Positions 24,576-34,144 of a stretch of 64,000 bases of DNA are shown piece by piece; the first letter of the stretch is position 1, and the number at the start of each line of letters is the position of its first letter. Source of the stretch: Granulicella aggregans (lineage in GTDB: Bacteria; Acidobacteriota; Terriglobia; Terriglobales; Acidobacteriaceae); assembly GCF_014203275.1 (NCBI RefSeq), contig NZ_JACHIP010000002.1, forward strand, positions 930,001 to 994,000, written 5' to 3'. Position numbers and translations under genes: made by a program. The notes below the pieces were generated by a model. That model was not told the origin of the DNA. It was given only the letters and a program-made list of their open reading frames with translations, and searched no databases.

Positions 24576-27500
24576 TTAGAAGGTCAGACCAAGCGACATC
24601 TGAATCTGCCGCGGGCTGCCGATGGTGTGTGTGACTACGCCGATACCGAACGGAGCGTTATAAAGAGGCTGCCCGGCCGTCGGGAAGTTGTTGTAGTTCT
24701 CGTTCTGCGAGACCTCGTTTCCTGGAACGTCGAAGCTGGAAGTGTTCGTCAGGTTGTAGATGTCGAAGGTGTACTTCAGGGCGTAACGCTCCGTGAAGTT
24801 AGTTAGCTTCACGATCGATGCATCGGCCCGTTTCTGGAATGGCTGGCGGAAGATGTTTCTCTGCCCGGAGGTGAAGTCCGTCTCAAACGTATCCGAAAGT
24901 GGCACTGCGCCATTCAGTCCACCCGGGGCGATCAGTGGCACAGTAAAGCAGTCCGACTTCAGCGCGGGAGCACCAGCGAAGGCTCCTGAGTGACCAGTGA
25001 GCGCGGACTTCGCCGTGCATCCAGGTGCCAGCGGAACAATCGGATTCGTGATGCCGTTGTTGGTGCTGTAGTAGATGCCGCCGACTGCGCCCGTGAAGTC
25101 GATAACGCTGTAAGGCTGGCCGCTCTGAAGCACGGTGAGCCCAACTACAGACCAACCGTTCGCCAAATCACCTTTGACCGTGTACTTCGGAGCGAAGTCC
25201 GGCAGACGGTAGACGTAGTTGAAGTTGATGACGTGGGTGCGGTCGAAGTCTGCCGAAGCATAAGCATCGCGCAGGTTGAGCGCGTTGTTGCCGTTGTAAA
25301 AGAGGCCGAGACCGCTCTGCTCATCGAGAGCGTGGGAGTAGGTGTAGGAGAGACCGACCTGGAAGCCGTGGCTCATGCGTTTTTCAATATGAGCCTGAAG
25401 CGCGTTGTACTGGCTTACGCCAGCAGCCTTGTAGTCGATCGACTCCGCAGCGTAACCGATATAGGGAACGCGGAGGTCAAGATTGCCGCCCTCATAGTTG
25501 GCCATGTACGGCGACCCATCATTCAGTGTCGCCCCTCCTACTGTGTATCCATAGGAAGCCGTCTGCTGGAGCGCGCCGCCCTTAAGTGTCGGGTTGGAAG
25601 GGCTGGCAATCTGTGCCTGGTTGAAGGGCACGGGGATCACCTGGTGGCGGCCAAGATTCCCGACATAGCCAAGCTCAATCGCGAGATCGTTGCGCGGCTG
25701 CCACTGGATGTTCAACGTGTAGTTGATCGTGTAGGGGAGTTTGTTCGCACGGTCATAGACACCGAGCGAAATCGGCTGACCACCGGCGTTCGCGATGGTA
25801 TCCGCGTTCGGCAGGTACTTGCTCAAGTCCGACGACTTGGGGCTGCTCGATACGGGATTGCGCAACGTGGTGCTGTACGGATTCGCCAGATTACCGCCTT
25901 CCGCTGTCGGCTTCTGGTCCGGCGGAGAGAAAGGATCGCCCGCAGCGTTCGTCGCGCAGGTGGGAATGTAGTAGCTATAGAGCGATGTCGATGGGCAGGT
26001 CGAAGCCGTCACGAAGGGAAGCTGCTGGTTGACGCCGAACGGGCCGCCGGTGACAGTGCCGATCGCATAGCCCGGCGAGAAGTAGCTAAAGAGTTCGCCA
26101 CGGTCGTAATACATTCCGGTACCGGCACGGACGACGACCTTGTCATGAAACCACGAGGGCTGCCACGCTGCTCCGAGACGCGGCCCGATGCCCCACTGGC
26201 GACCGGTGAGCGTCGTATCGCTGACGCCCTTGGTTCCGTTTACGTTATTGCCCGCAATGATGAAGCCTGGGTTATCGATCGAGTCCGCAGCAACGTTGTA
26301 GCTGTAGAGCTTCGGATCGAAGTTGAAGATGCGTCCTTCCTTCTCGGTCAGGCCGCCATCCCAGTCATAGCGAAGACCAGCGGACAGTGAGAGGTGCGGT
26401 GTCACCTGGAACTTGTCCTGCACGAACATGCCAAGCTGGTTCGCGCGGTAGTAGCGGCTCGCATTGCCCTGAAGGAACGAGGTTACATAGAAGCCGGTGC
26501 TTGACCCACCCGGTGTGACATAACCCTGAGCGAAGGCGCTGAAGTCGTCGGTCGCGATCGTTCCTGTACCTGTGCGCTTGTCGATGGTGTTCAGCTGCGT
26601 ATAGCTATAGCTGGTTCCAAAGGTGATGCTGTGGCGGCCTAGCGTTAGGATGGCATTGGCTGAGGGCTGCAGACGGTTCTGGAAGACACCGGTGTTCGAC
26701 CCCTGCGCCTCGGCATTCGGCCCGACACTCAGAATGCCAGTCGACACGTTAGCTGCATAACCTGCCTCGCCCAGAACGTTCACAATCGAGACGCCCGGGA
26801 AGTAAGTCGAACCGAAGGCGTTGATGGAAGCCGTGCCGGTACCGCTTGGGATGCTCTGCGGGCCGAAGGGCTGTTCGTTGGTGCTGTAGATCTTTTCGCG
26901 TACGTAGCCCAGAGTCTCCTGCGTGCTCAGGTTCGAACGGACAATATAGGTATTGTTGATCGCAAAGACATGCGCGCCGGCATCAAGATGCTGCGTGAAT
27001 CCAGGTACGTTCGAGTACGCATAAGGCGCAATCGTCGGATCGTGCTGGTAGTAGTACTTCAACGCGATGGTATCTTTCGAGGTTGCGTTGTAGTCGAGGT
27101 CGGCAACAGCCATATCCGCCTTGAAACGGCCAGTTCCCGGAAGGAAGGCGTTGTTCGGGTGGGTTGACGTCAGGTTAGTCGTGGTCGCATTCGGTATCAG
27201 CCACTTGCCGGGCTCCCCAGGAAGAGACGGAGAGTTGAAGAGCGCCAGTGCCGTGGGATCGATCAGATTGGCTGAATCAGCCGTGACGTTCGAGTCTGGA
27301 AAGTTTGTCGCCGTAATCGCTGCCAGTGCAGACGCACTGCGATCGTCGCTCAACCCAGCCGGCACATCGAGGAACGAATAACCAAGGGCCGAGTCAGACA
27401 CATGCAGGTGCTGGTAAGCGATAAACCCGAATAGCTTGTCTTTGATGATCGGGCCGCCGAATGTACCACCAACGATATACCTGTGAAGTTCGGGATTCTT

Positions 27501-28463
27501 CAGATTCGCTGGGATGTCGTCATCGTTCTTGAAGAAGAAGGGTGCGGCGTTCAACGCATTGGTTCCGCGATGACCGTACACGGTGCCATGAAACGTATTC
27601 GTTCCCGATGCTGTGCTGATGTCGATGTGCGCACCAGAGGTCGCGCCCTGCTGCGCGTCGTACATCGACGCATTGACACGAAGCTCCTGAATCGTCTCAG
27701 GGGCAGGCGTTGGAATTGCATTGCCTATTGATAGATAGACCGAGGCGCTCGACTGGATGATGCCGCCGCCGCCGCTGTTCCCGACGCCGGTGCTGTTCAC
27801 GACGCGGGCTGAGCCTACGCTGCTGGTGCTCTTGCCGTTGAAAAGCGTGCTGCCGTCGACACCGTTGATCGAGAAGCTATTGGATGTATCGCGCTGACCG
27901 TTCGCCCAGATGGGAGGATTGCCGAGACCATCGTTCGCTCCCGTTCCAGTGGGGAGTTCCGCATTGACGCCGGGAGAAAGGATTGCCGCTCCCAGAACGC
28001 TGCCCGTAGGCAGAGGAATCGACTGAATCTGCTGTGCGTCGAGAACATAGCCGTTCGTCGTATCGACCGCGTTCAGCAAGGGCGTTGCCTCAACCGTCAC
28101 CGACTCGCTCGTCGAACCTACAGCAAGGCTGGCCGGCAAGGTTGCAGTACGGTCTCCCTGCACCTGCACGCCAGGAAACTTCGCCGTTTGAAAGCCATCA
28201 TGCGTGAAAGTCAGCGTATAGGTGCCGACAGGCAGGTTGGAGAGATCGTAGACGCCATTCCCGCCCGCCGCCTGCACGCGCTTCAGGCCAGTCTGCTCGC
28301 CCACAGCTGTGACCGTCGTTCCGGGCAGAATCGCCCCGGCGGAGTCGGTCACAACACCCGTAATGCCTCCAAGCGTCTGCTGAGCGAAGCCGATCGCTGA
28401 ACCCGCCAGTAGAAGCAGGATGAGCAAGGACTGGGAAAGAAAGATGCGGCTACGCGTGGACAT
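24576..28463 (-). CDS. Oar-like TonB-dependent receptor
   Basis: The largest receptor in the window, 1295 residues from the ATG at 28463 (MSTRSRIFLSQSLLILLLLA); an in-frame ATG at 28505 precedes it but spoils the signal peptide. Domains: signal to about residue 28; carboxypeptidase-regulatory-like domain about 32-115 (GGITGVVTDSAGAILPGTTV, NGVYDLSNLPVGTYTLTF); plug with IPLPTGSVLGAAILSPGV and FSINGVDGSTLFNGKST; then a long barrel ending QMSLGLTF with terminal Phe. AGGAG lies before the chosen start. The substrate is unknown. It is divergent from the fluoride unit. Confidence 0.93.
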   Translation of the reverse strand: MSTRSRIFLSQSLLILLLLAGSAIGFAQQTLGGITGVVTDSAGAILPGTTVTAVGEQTGLKRVQAAGGNGVYDLSNLPVGTYTLTFTHDGFQTAKFPGVQVQGDRTATLPASLAVGSTSESVTVEATPLLNAVDTTNGYVLDAQQIQSIPLPTGSVLGAAILSPGVNAELPTGTGANDGLGNPPIWANGQRDTSNSFSINGVDGSTLFNGKSTSSVGSARVVNSTGVGNSGGGGIIQSSASVYLSIGNAIPTPAPETIQELRVNASMYDAQQGATSGAHIDISTASGTNTFHGTVYGHRGTNALNAAPFFFKNDDDIPANLKNPELHRYIVGGTFGGPIIKDKLFGFIAYQHLHVSDSALGYSFLDVPAGLSDDRSASALAAITATNFPDSNVTADSANLIDPTALALFNSPSLPGEPGKWLIPNATTTNLTSTHPNNAFLPGTGRFKADMAVADLDYNATSKDTIALKYYYQHDPTIAPYAYSNVPGFTQHLDAGAHVFAINNTYIVRSNLSTQETLGYVREKIYSTNEQPFGPQSIPSGTGTASINAFGSTYFPGVSIVNVLGEAGYAANVSTGILSVGPNAEAQGSNTGVFQNRLQPSANAILTLGRHSITFGTSYSYTQLNTIDKRTGTGTIATDDFSAFAQGYVTPGGSSTGFYVTSFLQGNASRYYRANQLGMFVQDKFQVTPHLSLSAGLRYDWDGGLTEKEGRIFNFDPKLYSYNVAADSIDNPGFIIAGNNVNGTKGVSDTTLTGRQWGIGPRLGAAWQPSWFHDKVVVRAGTGMYYDRGELFSYFSPGYAIGTVTGGPFGVNQQLPFVTASTCPSTSLYSYYIPTCATNAAGDPFSPPDQKPTAEGGNLANPYSTTLRNPVSSSPKSSDLSKYLPNADTIANAGGQPISLGVYDRANKLPYTINYTLNIQWQPRNDLAIELGYVGNLGRHQVIPVPFNQAQIASPSNPTLKGGALQQTASYGYTVGGATLNDGSPYMANYEGGNLDLRVPYIGYAAESIDYKAAGVSQYNALQAHIEKRMSHGFQVGLSYTYSHALDEQSGLGLFYNGNNALNLRDAYASADFDRTHVINFNYVYRLPDFAPKYTVKGDLANGWSVVGLTVLQSGQPYSVIDFTGAVGGIYYSTNNGITNPIVPLAPGCTAKSALTGHSGAFAGAPALKSDCFTVPLIAPGGLNGAVPLSDTFETDFTSGQRNIFRQPFQKRADASIVKLTNFTERYALKYTFDIYNLTNTSSFDVPGNEVSQNENYNNFPTAGQPLYNAPFGIGVVTHTIGSPRQIQMSLGLTF

Positions 28464-28767
28464 TCGGCGTGTCTCCTGAGGTTTAGGTGCAAGGGTGACT
28501 ATCAATACGTGTCGTTATCGGTGGGACCACTCAGCTACAAATCTGGAAGTTCGGAACGCAGAATCATGTTCAGCGACTATGCAGAATAGGAAACCCTCCG
28601 CAGCGGCATGGCGGCGGATAAAGATCTCTTGAATGACTGGCTCACTTCAGACAATAACTGATTCCAAATCGCTTTGCGAGAATTTAATCTTGCCGCGCAA
28701 TCAAAGGTCGCATTACGGACTTCGACAATGGGACCTCTCCTTCAAACGCCTTAAACCTTTGGACACA

Positions 28768-28796
28768 TTGACCCACAGCGCCCTAGCTGATACCTT
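28768..28796 (+). promoter_or_regulatory. Promoter of the fluoride riboswitch-clcF transcript
   Basis: TTGACC, 17-nt spacer, TACCTT. A start site near 28803 would place the first base about 8 nt before the riboswitch. The rest of the 430-bp gap from 28464 shows no gene. Confidence 0.6.
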
Positions 28797-28810
28797 TCAG
28801 CCATAGATTT

Positions 28811-28879
28811 GGCGATGGGGTTCCGCCAAAACCGCCTGCACCTGCCGCAGCGCTGATGACTCCTACAATTCTGTAGGAG
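28811..28879 (+). promoter_or_regulatory. Fluoride (crcB-motif) riboswitch with SD-sequestering hairpin
   Basis: The aptamer matches the crcB/fluoride motif: GGCGATGGGGTTCCGCC, AAAACCGCC, a small stem, then GCTGATGACTCCTAC (to 28867). GGCG can pair with CGCC, and GGGGT (28817-28821) with ACTCC (28859-28863). Directly after, CTCCTACA (28860-28867), a 4-nt loop and TGTAGGAG (28872-28879) form a perfect 8-bp hairpin. Its right arm contains the Shine-Dalgarno GGAG of the next gene. Ligand-bound and SD-hidden states therefore compete for the same CTCC bases, so fluoride should turn translation on. The aptamer family is known; the switching scheme is inferred from pairing. Confidence 0.95.
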
Positions 28880-28893
28880 ATGCGCGCCCACAA

Positions 28894-30252
28894 ATGTTGA
28901 AGACTCCACCCCATACGCCAGAGACTCCTGAGCCTTCTAAGGCCTCGGGCACCACCTTCGGACCTCTTCCTCTGCTCTTCTACCTTCTGCAATGGCTTCC
29001 AATTGCTGCGGTAGTCGGCATCTTCGCAGGTTCGGCCTCGGCGCTCCTGCTTGTCTCGCTGGCGAAAGCGACGGAGATTCGCGAGGGCCACATCTGGATC
29101 GTCGCTCTGCTTCCGCTGGCCGGGTTGGCCGTCGGGGTTCTCTATTGGTACACGGGCAGGTCGGTTGAGGCGGGTAACAACCTGATCCTCGAAGAAGTGC
29201 ATGCTGAGGTCGAGAACCCCGACGCTGTCATCCCCTTCCGCATGACACCCCTAATTCTGATCGGCACCTTCCTCACGCATCTCTTTGGAGGCTCGGCAGG
29301 GCGCGAGGGCACGGCCATTCAGACCGGAGCTTCGCTGGCCGACCAACTCTGTCGCCCGCTGCGTATGGACCGCGCGCAGCGCCGCATCGTGTTGATGATG
29401 GGCATCAGCGCAGGCTTCGCGTCAGTCTTTGGAACGCCGCTGGCGGGGACTGTGTTTGGCCTGGAGGTACTCGCGCTCGGGGCTCTTTCGTACGAAGCGA
29501 TCGCACCCTGCGTCATCGCAGCCTTCATAGGCGAGATGGTCACGCGCGCATGGGGCGTCACGCACACGGTGTATATCGTCGAAAGGGTTCCCAATATGAG
29601 CCTTCGCGGCTTACTCTCTGCGATCGCCGCCGGAGTGCTATTCGGCCTAATGGCGATGACCTTTACAAAACTCACCCACGCCATCAAGCGCATGGCCGCG
29701 AGACACATTCCATGGCCGCCCCTGCGACCCTTCGCTGGCGGAGTGATCGTTGCGGCTGCCGTCTTCGCGATCGGAACAGACCACACGCGCAGATTCCTGG
29801 GTCTCGGTGTTCCGGAGATTGTGGACGCCTTCCACAAGATCCTGCCACCGTATGACTTCGCCGCCAAGACGCTCTTCACCTCGGCCACACTGGGCATGGG
29901 CTTCAAAGGCGGTGAAGTCACGCCGCTCTTCTTCATCGGTGCAACCATGGGCAACGCGCTCTCGCACCTTCTTCCGCTGCCACCAAGCCTCCTCGCTGGG
30001 ATGGGCTTCGTTGCAGTCTTTGCCGGGGCGGCGAATACTCCCATCGCTTCGACTCTGATGGCAATCGAACTCTTTGGAGCGGAAGCCGGTGCCTACGCCG
30101 GCATCGCCTGCATCCTTAGCTATCTCTTTTCCGGTCACTCAGGAATCTACACCGCACAGCGGATAGGCCGAGCGAAGGATCTCCTCAATACCGGGGATGA
30201 GGGTTTCTCCCTTGCCCAGATCGCAAAGGAACGGGAGAAAGCCACCAAGTAA
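28894..30252 (+). CDS. clcF: CLC-F type fluoride/proton antiporter
   Basis: Inner-membrane CLC protein of 452 residues that should expel fluoride. It would usually be called a chloride channel, but it has the CLC-F marks: the GREGP motif reads GREGT (GGSAGREGTAIQTGA), with the gating Glu kept. The canonical chloride-binding GSGIP loop is replaced by a GNNLI-type segment (VEAGNNLILEEVH), and the later half has GFKGGEVTPLFFIGATMGN. About ten hydrophobic segments are visible. The fluoride riboswitch ahead of it supports the function strongly. It ends 1 bp before a terminator. Confidence 0.93.
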   Translation: MLKTPPHTPETPEPSKASGTTFGPLPLLFYLLQWLPIAAVVGIFAGSASALLLVSLAKATEIREGHIWIVALLPLAGLAVGVLYWYTGRSVEAGNNLILEEVHAEVENPDAVIPFRMTPLILIGTFLTHLFGGSAGREGTAIQTGASLADQLCRPLRMDRAQRRIVLMMGISAGFASVFGTPLAGTVFGLEVLALGALSYEAIAPCVIAAFIGEMVTRAWGVTHTVYIVERVPNMSLRGLLSAIAAGVLFGLMAMTFTKLTHAIKRMAARHIPWPPLRPFAGGVIVAAAVFAIGTDHTRRFLGLGVPEIVDAFHKILPPYDFAAKTLFTSATLGMGFKGGEVTPLFFIGATMGNALSHLLPLPPSLLAGMGFVAVFAGAANTPIASTLMAIELFGAEAGAYAGIACILSYLFSGHSGIYTAQRIGRAKDLLNTGDEGFSLAQIAKEREKATK

Positions 30253-30253
30253 A

Positions 30254-30289
30254 ACCGCGCTCTATCTCAAACCCGAGATCGAGCGCGGT
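30254..30289. terminator. Bidirectional terminator clcF / M1 aminopeptidase
   Basis: Outer stem ACCGCGCTC / GAGCGCGGT and inner stem ATCTC / GAGAT separated by one mismatch, with a 6-nt loop, followed by CCTTTTCT on the plus strand. It separates two convergent genes. Confidence 0.88.
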
Positions 30290-30350
30290 GGCCTTTTCTG
30301 CTTCATTCTCACGACCCGGCGCTTCGAACCGCGCGGTGCGTCCGTTTAGC

Positions 30351-33035
30351 CTAGCGGCTCGCAACGCCCGAACTCGCACTCTTCGCCGCAAGCCACTGCT
30401 TCAAATTCGGCTCCTGCGCCTGATGCAGCTGGACACAAGCGTTGATGCTGTCCGCCGACTGCTTCAGCGTTCGCTCCGCAGCGATCACCTTGTGCGTTGC
30501 AAAGAAGCTCGCCACCTCGTCTCGCTTCTCCGCGGAACAGAAACTGCCCGCGGCAGCCACAACCCTTGTCCCGGAACTGGTCGTAAACTGCGCCGACACC
30601 TTCGTCCAATTCTGTTGAATATAGGTCCACGCCTGTTCGCGCGTCTCGCGATGGTTGAGCAGGGCCGCGAGCAGGATCCAGCTATCCTGATTCCGCACTT
30701 TGCCCTCCGCCACAAAGTCGAGTGTGCGCTTGACCAGCACCGGATCCTTGAACGAAGCCGTGAGAAAGAGCGCGGTCGTTTTAACTGCGGTGTCGCTGGT
30801 GCTTTCGCTGAGCGCCAGAAGTTTGTCGTAGAGCACGAGATCGCCGTGGGCGGCCGCAACGCCGAGAGCAGCTTGTGCCAGGTTCGGATCAACCGAGGAG
30901 GGATCTTTCACATACTTCTCTGCGAGAAGCTTCGCCTCCGCCAGGACAACAGGATCACCCGCGTTCCCGAGCACTCCGAAGAGCAGAGCCCGCATCTGCT
31001 TCTTGTCCGGGGACTCTTCCGCAGAGCCTGGATGGAGCGCCTCGTAGGCCGGGGAGAATTCGCTGCGAATCCACCCGGCGAGTTGTTCACGCTCGCCTTC
31101 CGTCGCCACGCGATCATTGATCGTCCCGATCTTACCCAGTGCCTGCTCCAAAACGATGGAGTCGGGCTCAGCACGGAGTGCCGCGACGAGATTGAGGTAG
31201 TCGCCGACTCCACTGCGCCCCGAACGCATCATCGCCCACTCATTGCCTATCAGGCTGATGCGTTCCTCCGGCGTCAGCGAAGTCTCGGCATGCGAGAGAA
31301 TCGCTTCATAGGTCGGCTTTGGATAGAGCGTGCGGTAGTAGCCCTTCGCACCGCCATCTGCGAAGAGGAACGGCACTGCCGGAACCTTCAGTGGCTGCGC
31401 CGGACTATCGCGCGCAAGCATCTCGCAAGAATTTTGCGCACCGGCTTTGAAGCAGATTGGGATCGTCCAGCTTTGCGCCTTCGCAGCTTCCGAATCGGCT
31501 GCGGCTGTCTTGACTCCGGGAGTCAGATAGAAGCGGCTCTGCGCGGCACGTACCGTGTTCTTCCCATCGCTGGTGATCGTGACCAGCGGAACCCCGGGCT
31601 GCGCCACGAAGGACTCCATGATCTTGTCCACCGGCTTTTTGCTCGTCGCCGTCTGCGCACCCCAGAAGTCTTCCGCCGTAGCGTTCCCGTAGAGGTGAGC
31701 AGCAAGGTAGTTGTGCACGCCCTGGCGGAAGGTCTCCGGTCCCAGGTAGTTCTCCACCATTGCCAACACCGCGCCACCCTTGCCGTAGCTGATGCCGTCG
31801 AACATCTCGTTGATCTCGGAGGGGGTGTCCGCCGTCGCGCGAATGGCATGTGTCGTCGGTTGCGAGTCGAGGTTCAGCGTGCCGTCAAGCACCGCCGCCT
31901 CATCCTGCGAGTAGCGCCACTCCGGGTGCCAGCTCGCCACCGACTTCGTCTCCATCCAGGTCGCAAAGCCTTCGTTCAGCCAGATGTTGTCCCACCACTG
32001 CATCGTCACCATGTCGCCGAACCACTGGTGCGCCATCTCATGCGCTACCACCACCGCAACGTTCTTCTTCTGGTTCAGCGAAGCCGTCTTCTCGTCGATC
32101 AGGAAGTCCGTCTCGCGATAGGTGATCGCACCGAAGTTCTCCATTGCTCCAGCCTCGAAGTCCGGGATAGCGATCATGTCGAGCTTGGGCATGGGATATT
32201 TGATCCCGAAGTAGTTGTTGTAATAGTGCAGGATGTACTCCGCGGCCTCGACCGCGAACTTACCCTTCTCTTCCTGTCCCGGTGTGGCACAGGCGCGGAT
32301 CGGCGTGCCGTCGCTCTCTCCAGAGACACACTTGAAGTCTCCAACGAGGAACGCGACCAGATAGGTCGACATCTTCGGCGTCGTCGCGAAGGTCATCGTG
32401 TGAAGTCCTGCGCCCGCAGACTTGTCCGCGATCACATTTGTGTTGGAGATCACCGTGTCACCGGCGTCGACTGTGAGCGAGATATCGAAGGTCGCCTTGA
32501 ACGCCGGTTCGTCGAACGAAGGAAACGCCCGTCGTGCATCGGTCGATTCAAACTGTGTCACCGCGTAGTTTCGCTTCTCGGTCTTCGAAAGATAGAATCC
32601 ACGAAGCTCGTTATTCAGGATGCCCGTGTAAGCGATCGAGAGCTTCAGCTTCCCAGCGGGAAGCTCAGCGGGAAACGTGAAGGTCGCCTGCTCCTTATCC
32701 GGATCGAGCGAAACCGTGGCCGTCTCCGCCGCGCCCTGCGCGGAGGTTGCGGTCACGCTCTTGAAGCTGATCTCGGCTGAGTTCAGCGTGATCGTCTTCG
32801 ACGCTGCTGCCAGCGTCAAGTCGATCGTCTCATCACCCGCAAACGTCGCCGCCTTCAGGTTAGGCGTGAGCGCCAACGTGTAGTGCTCCGGCCGGACCGT
32901 CTTCGGTAGTCGCTGGGCGTGAGCCGCAACCGAGAAACCGCCCAGAGCCAATGCGGGAAGAGTTGCGAGAAGGGCGACACGAGATACTCTGCGGGTAAAT
33001 ACAAAGGTCATCAACAGCCTCAACACGGGATTCAT
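30351..33035 (-). CDS. M1 family zinc aminopeptidase
   Basis: 894-residue exported metallo-aminopeptidase. A signal peptide ends near SVAAHAQ (about residue 41); starts at 33035 or 33011 are both possible. The N-terminal beta domain leads into the exopeptidase motif GAMENFG, the zinc site HEMAHQWFGD and NEGFATWME (about residues 325-355), and a C-terminal ERAP1-like helical domain. It is full length for the family. It probably trims N-terminal residues from peptides in the periplasm, with the two M28 enzymes of this window as functional neighbours. Confidence 0.95.
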   Translation of the reverse strand: MNPVLRLLMTFVFTRRVSRVALLATLPALALGGFSVAAHAQRLPKTVRPEHYTLALTPNLKAATFAGDETIDLTLAAASKTITLNSAEISFKSVTATSAQGAAETATVSLDPDKEQATFTFPAELPAGKLKLSIAYTGILNNELRGFYLSKTEKRNYAVTQFESTDARRAFPSFDEPAFKATFDISLTVDAGDTVISNTNVIADKSAGAGLHTMTFATTPKMSTYLVAFLVGDFKCVSGESDGTPIRACATPGQEEKGKFAVEAAEYILHYYNNYFGIKYPMPKLDMIAIPDFEAGAMENFGAITYRETDFLIDEKTASLNQKKNVAVVVAHEMAHQWFGDMVTMQWWDNIWLNEGFATWMETKSVASWHPEWRYSQDEAAVLDGTLNLDSQPTTHAIRATADTPSEINEMFDGISYGKGGAVLAMVENYLGPETFRQGVHNYLAAHLYGNATAEDFWGAQTATSKKPVDKIMESFVAQPGVPLVTITSDGKNTVRAAQSRFYLTPGVKTAAADSEAAKAQSWTIPICFKAGAQNSCEMLARDSPAQPLKVPAVPFLFADGGAKGYYRTLYPKPTYEAILSHAETSLTPEERISLIGNEWAMMRSGRSGVGDYLNLVAALRAEPDSIVLEQALGKIGTINDRVATEGEREQLAGWIRSEFSPAYEALHPGSAEESPDKKQMRALLFGVLGNAGDPVVLAEAKLLAEKYVKDPSSVDPNLAQAALGVAAAHGDLVLYDKLLALSESTSDTAVKTTALFLTASFKDPVLVKRTLDFVAEGKVRNQDSWILLAALLNHRETREQAWTYIQQNWTKVSAQFTTSSGTRVVAAAGSFCSAEKRDEVASFFATHKVIAAERTLKQSADSINACVQLHQAQEPNLKQWLAAKSASSGVASR

Positions 33036-33213
33036 CTGCCAATCTGCTAGGCGCTGCCAAGGGCTGCGTTAGAGACGCATACTTCAACGATATCCGTTCG
33101 ATAGTAGTTCCGCCAGATGCAGCCTTCCGCCGACACTCCCCGGCTCCACGCGATGGAGCCTAACAGAGGGTCTGACGCTACCGCCCAGCATCTTCTGCTG
33201 ATACAAGAGAAGC

Positions 33214-34125
33214 ATGGCCGACAAGAGTGGGAATCTCGCGTGGAAAACTTTGCTGGCCTTCGCAATCATCTACTTTGTTTGGGGATCGACGTTCTTCGCG
33301 ATCCGTGTCGGCGTCCACGAGATGCCGCCGCTGCTCTTCGCGGCGCTCCGCTTTCTCGCCGCTGGTCTTGCTTTAACCGGATGGATGGCGGCGCGCGGAG
33401 AGCCACTGCCAAACAAGCGTCAGTGGATCTCCGTGCTCCTGCTTGCCTTCCTCATCTTTCTGGTCGATTACGGCCTTCTCTTCTGGGCAGAACAACGCGT
33501 TCCCTCCGGCATAGCCGCCGTTATGATGGCCACCATCCCCGCATTCATCGCCCTCGCCGAGATCGTCTTCCTGCGAACTCAGAAGCTTACCGCGCGCCTC
33601 GCTCTTGCTCTGATCGTGGGCATCTGCGGAGTGGGCGTTCTCTTGAGCCGCTCCTTGAATCTTGGAGGCGCGGCGATCGAGTTCAGCGGAGCGATCGCTC
33701 TCATAGCGGGTGCCATTAGCTGGTCAATTGCCTCGGTCCTGTCGAAGAAGCTGCCGCTCCCTCCTTCCAAAGTGCAGAGCTCAGGGCTGCAGATGCTCCT
33801 CGGAGGAGCCCTGCTGACGATCACCTCGGCGTCGCTGGGGGAGTTCCACAACTTCCACCCGGCTTCGATCTCCCCGGAGGCATGGTTCGCTCTGCTCTAC
33901 CTGATCGTCTTCGGCTCCATCATCGGCTTCACAGCCTACGTCTGGCTTATCCACCATGAGTCGCCCACCAAGGTCGGCACCTATGCGTACGTGAACCCGG
34001 TAGTGGCTGTTCTATTGGGCTACTTCGCGGGCGGCGAAGCTCTCGGGGTCAGAACCATCATCGGCACGCTCTGCATCCTGGTCAGCATCATCGTGATCAC
34101 AACCACACGCGCCAAGGCTGCATAG
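33214..34125 (+). CDS. EamA/DMT family exporter (YedA-like)
   Basis: 303-residue inner-membrane transporter with two EamA repeats and about ten helices (AFAIIYFVWGSTFFAIRVG at the start; VIFGSIIGFTAYVWL-type segment in the second repeat). It is closest to the YedA/RhaT group of drug and metabolite exporters; the substrate is unknown. A 7-bp hairpin GGCTCCA-CGCGA-TGGAGCC (33142-33160) lies in the leader; it does not match any riboswitch I know. It is divergent from the M1 peptidase gene and convergent with the L,D-transpeptidase gene. Confidence 0.88.
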   Translation: MADKSGNLAWKTLLAFAIIYFVWGSTFFAIRVGVHEMPPLLFAALRFLAAGLALTGWMAARGEPLPNKRQWISVLLLAFLIFLVDYGLLFWAEQRVPSGIAAVMMATIPAFIALAEIVFLRTQKLTARLALALIVGICGVGVLLSRSLNLGGAAIEFSGAIALIAGAISWSIASVLSKKLPLPPSKVQSSGLQMLLGGALLTITSASLGEFHNFHPASISPEAWFALLYLIVFGSIIGFTAYVWLIHHESPTKVGTYAYVNPVVAVLLGYFAGGEALGVRTIIGTLCILVSIIVITTTRAKAA

Positions 34126-34144
34126 CTAGATAGGAGCCAGGAGA

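Noticed and set aside
24990-26390. 466-codon plus-strand frame inside the large receptor gene
   Set aside because: Arg/Val-rich sequence without motifs, fully antisense to a well-supported receptor; a codon-bias shadow.
30288-32780. 830-codon plus-strand frame opposite the M1 aminopeptidase
   Set aside because: No recognisable domain; it mirrors a gene with intact zinc motifs on the other strand.
33121-33213. Possible riboswitch ahead of the DMT exporter
   Set aside because: A 7-bp hairpin exists, but neither guanidine class nor other known consensus blocks could be matched.
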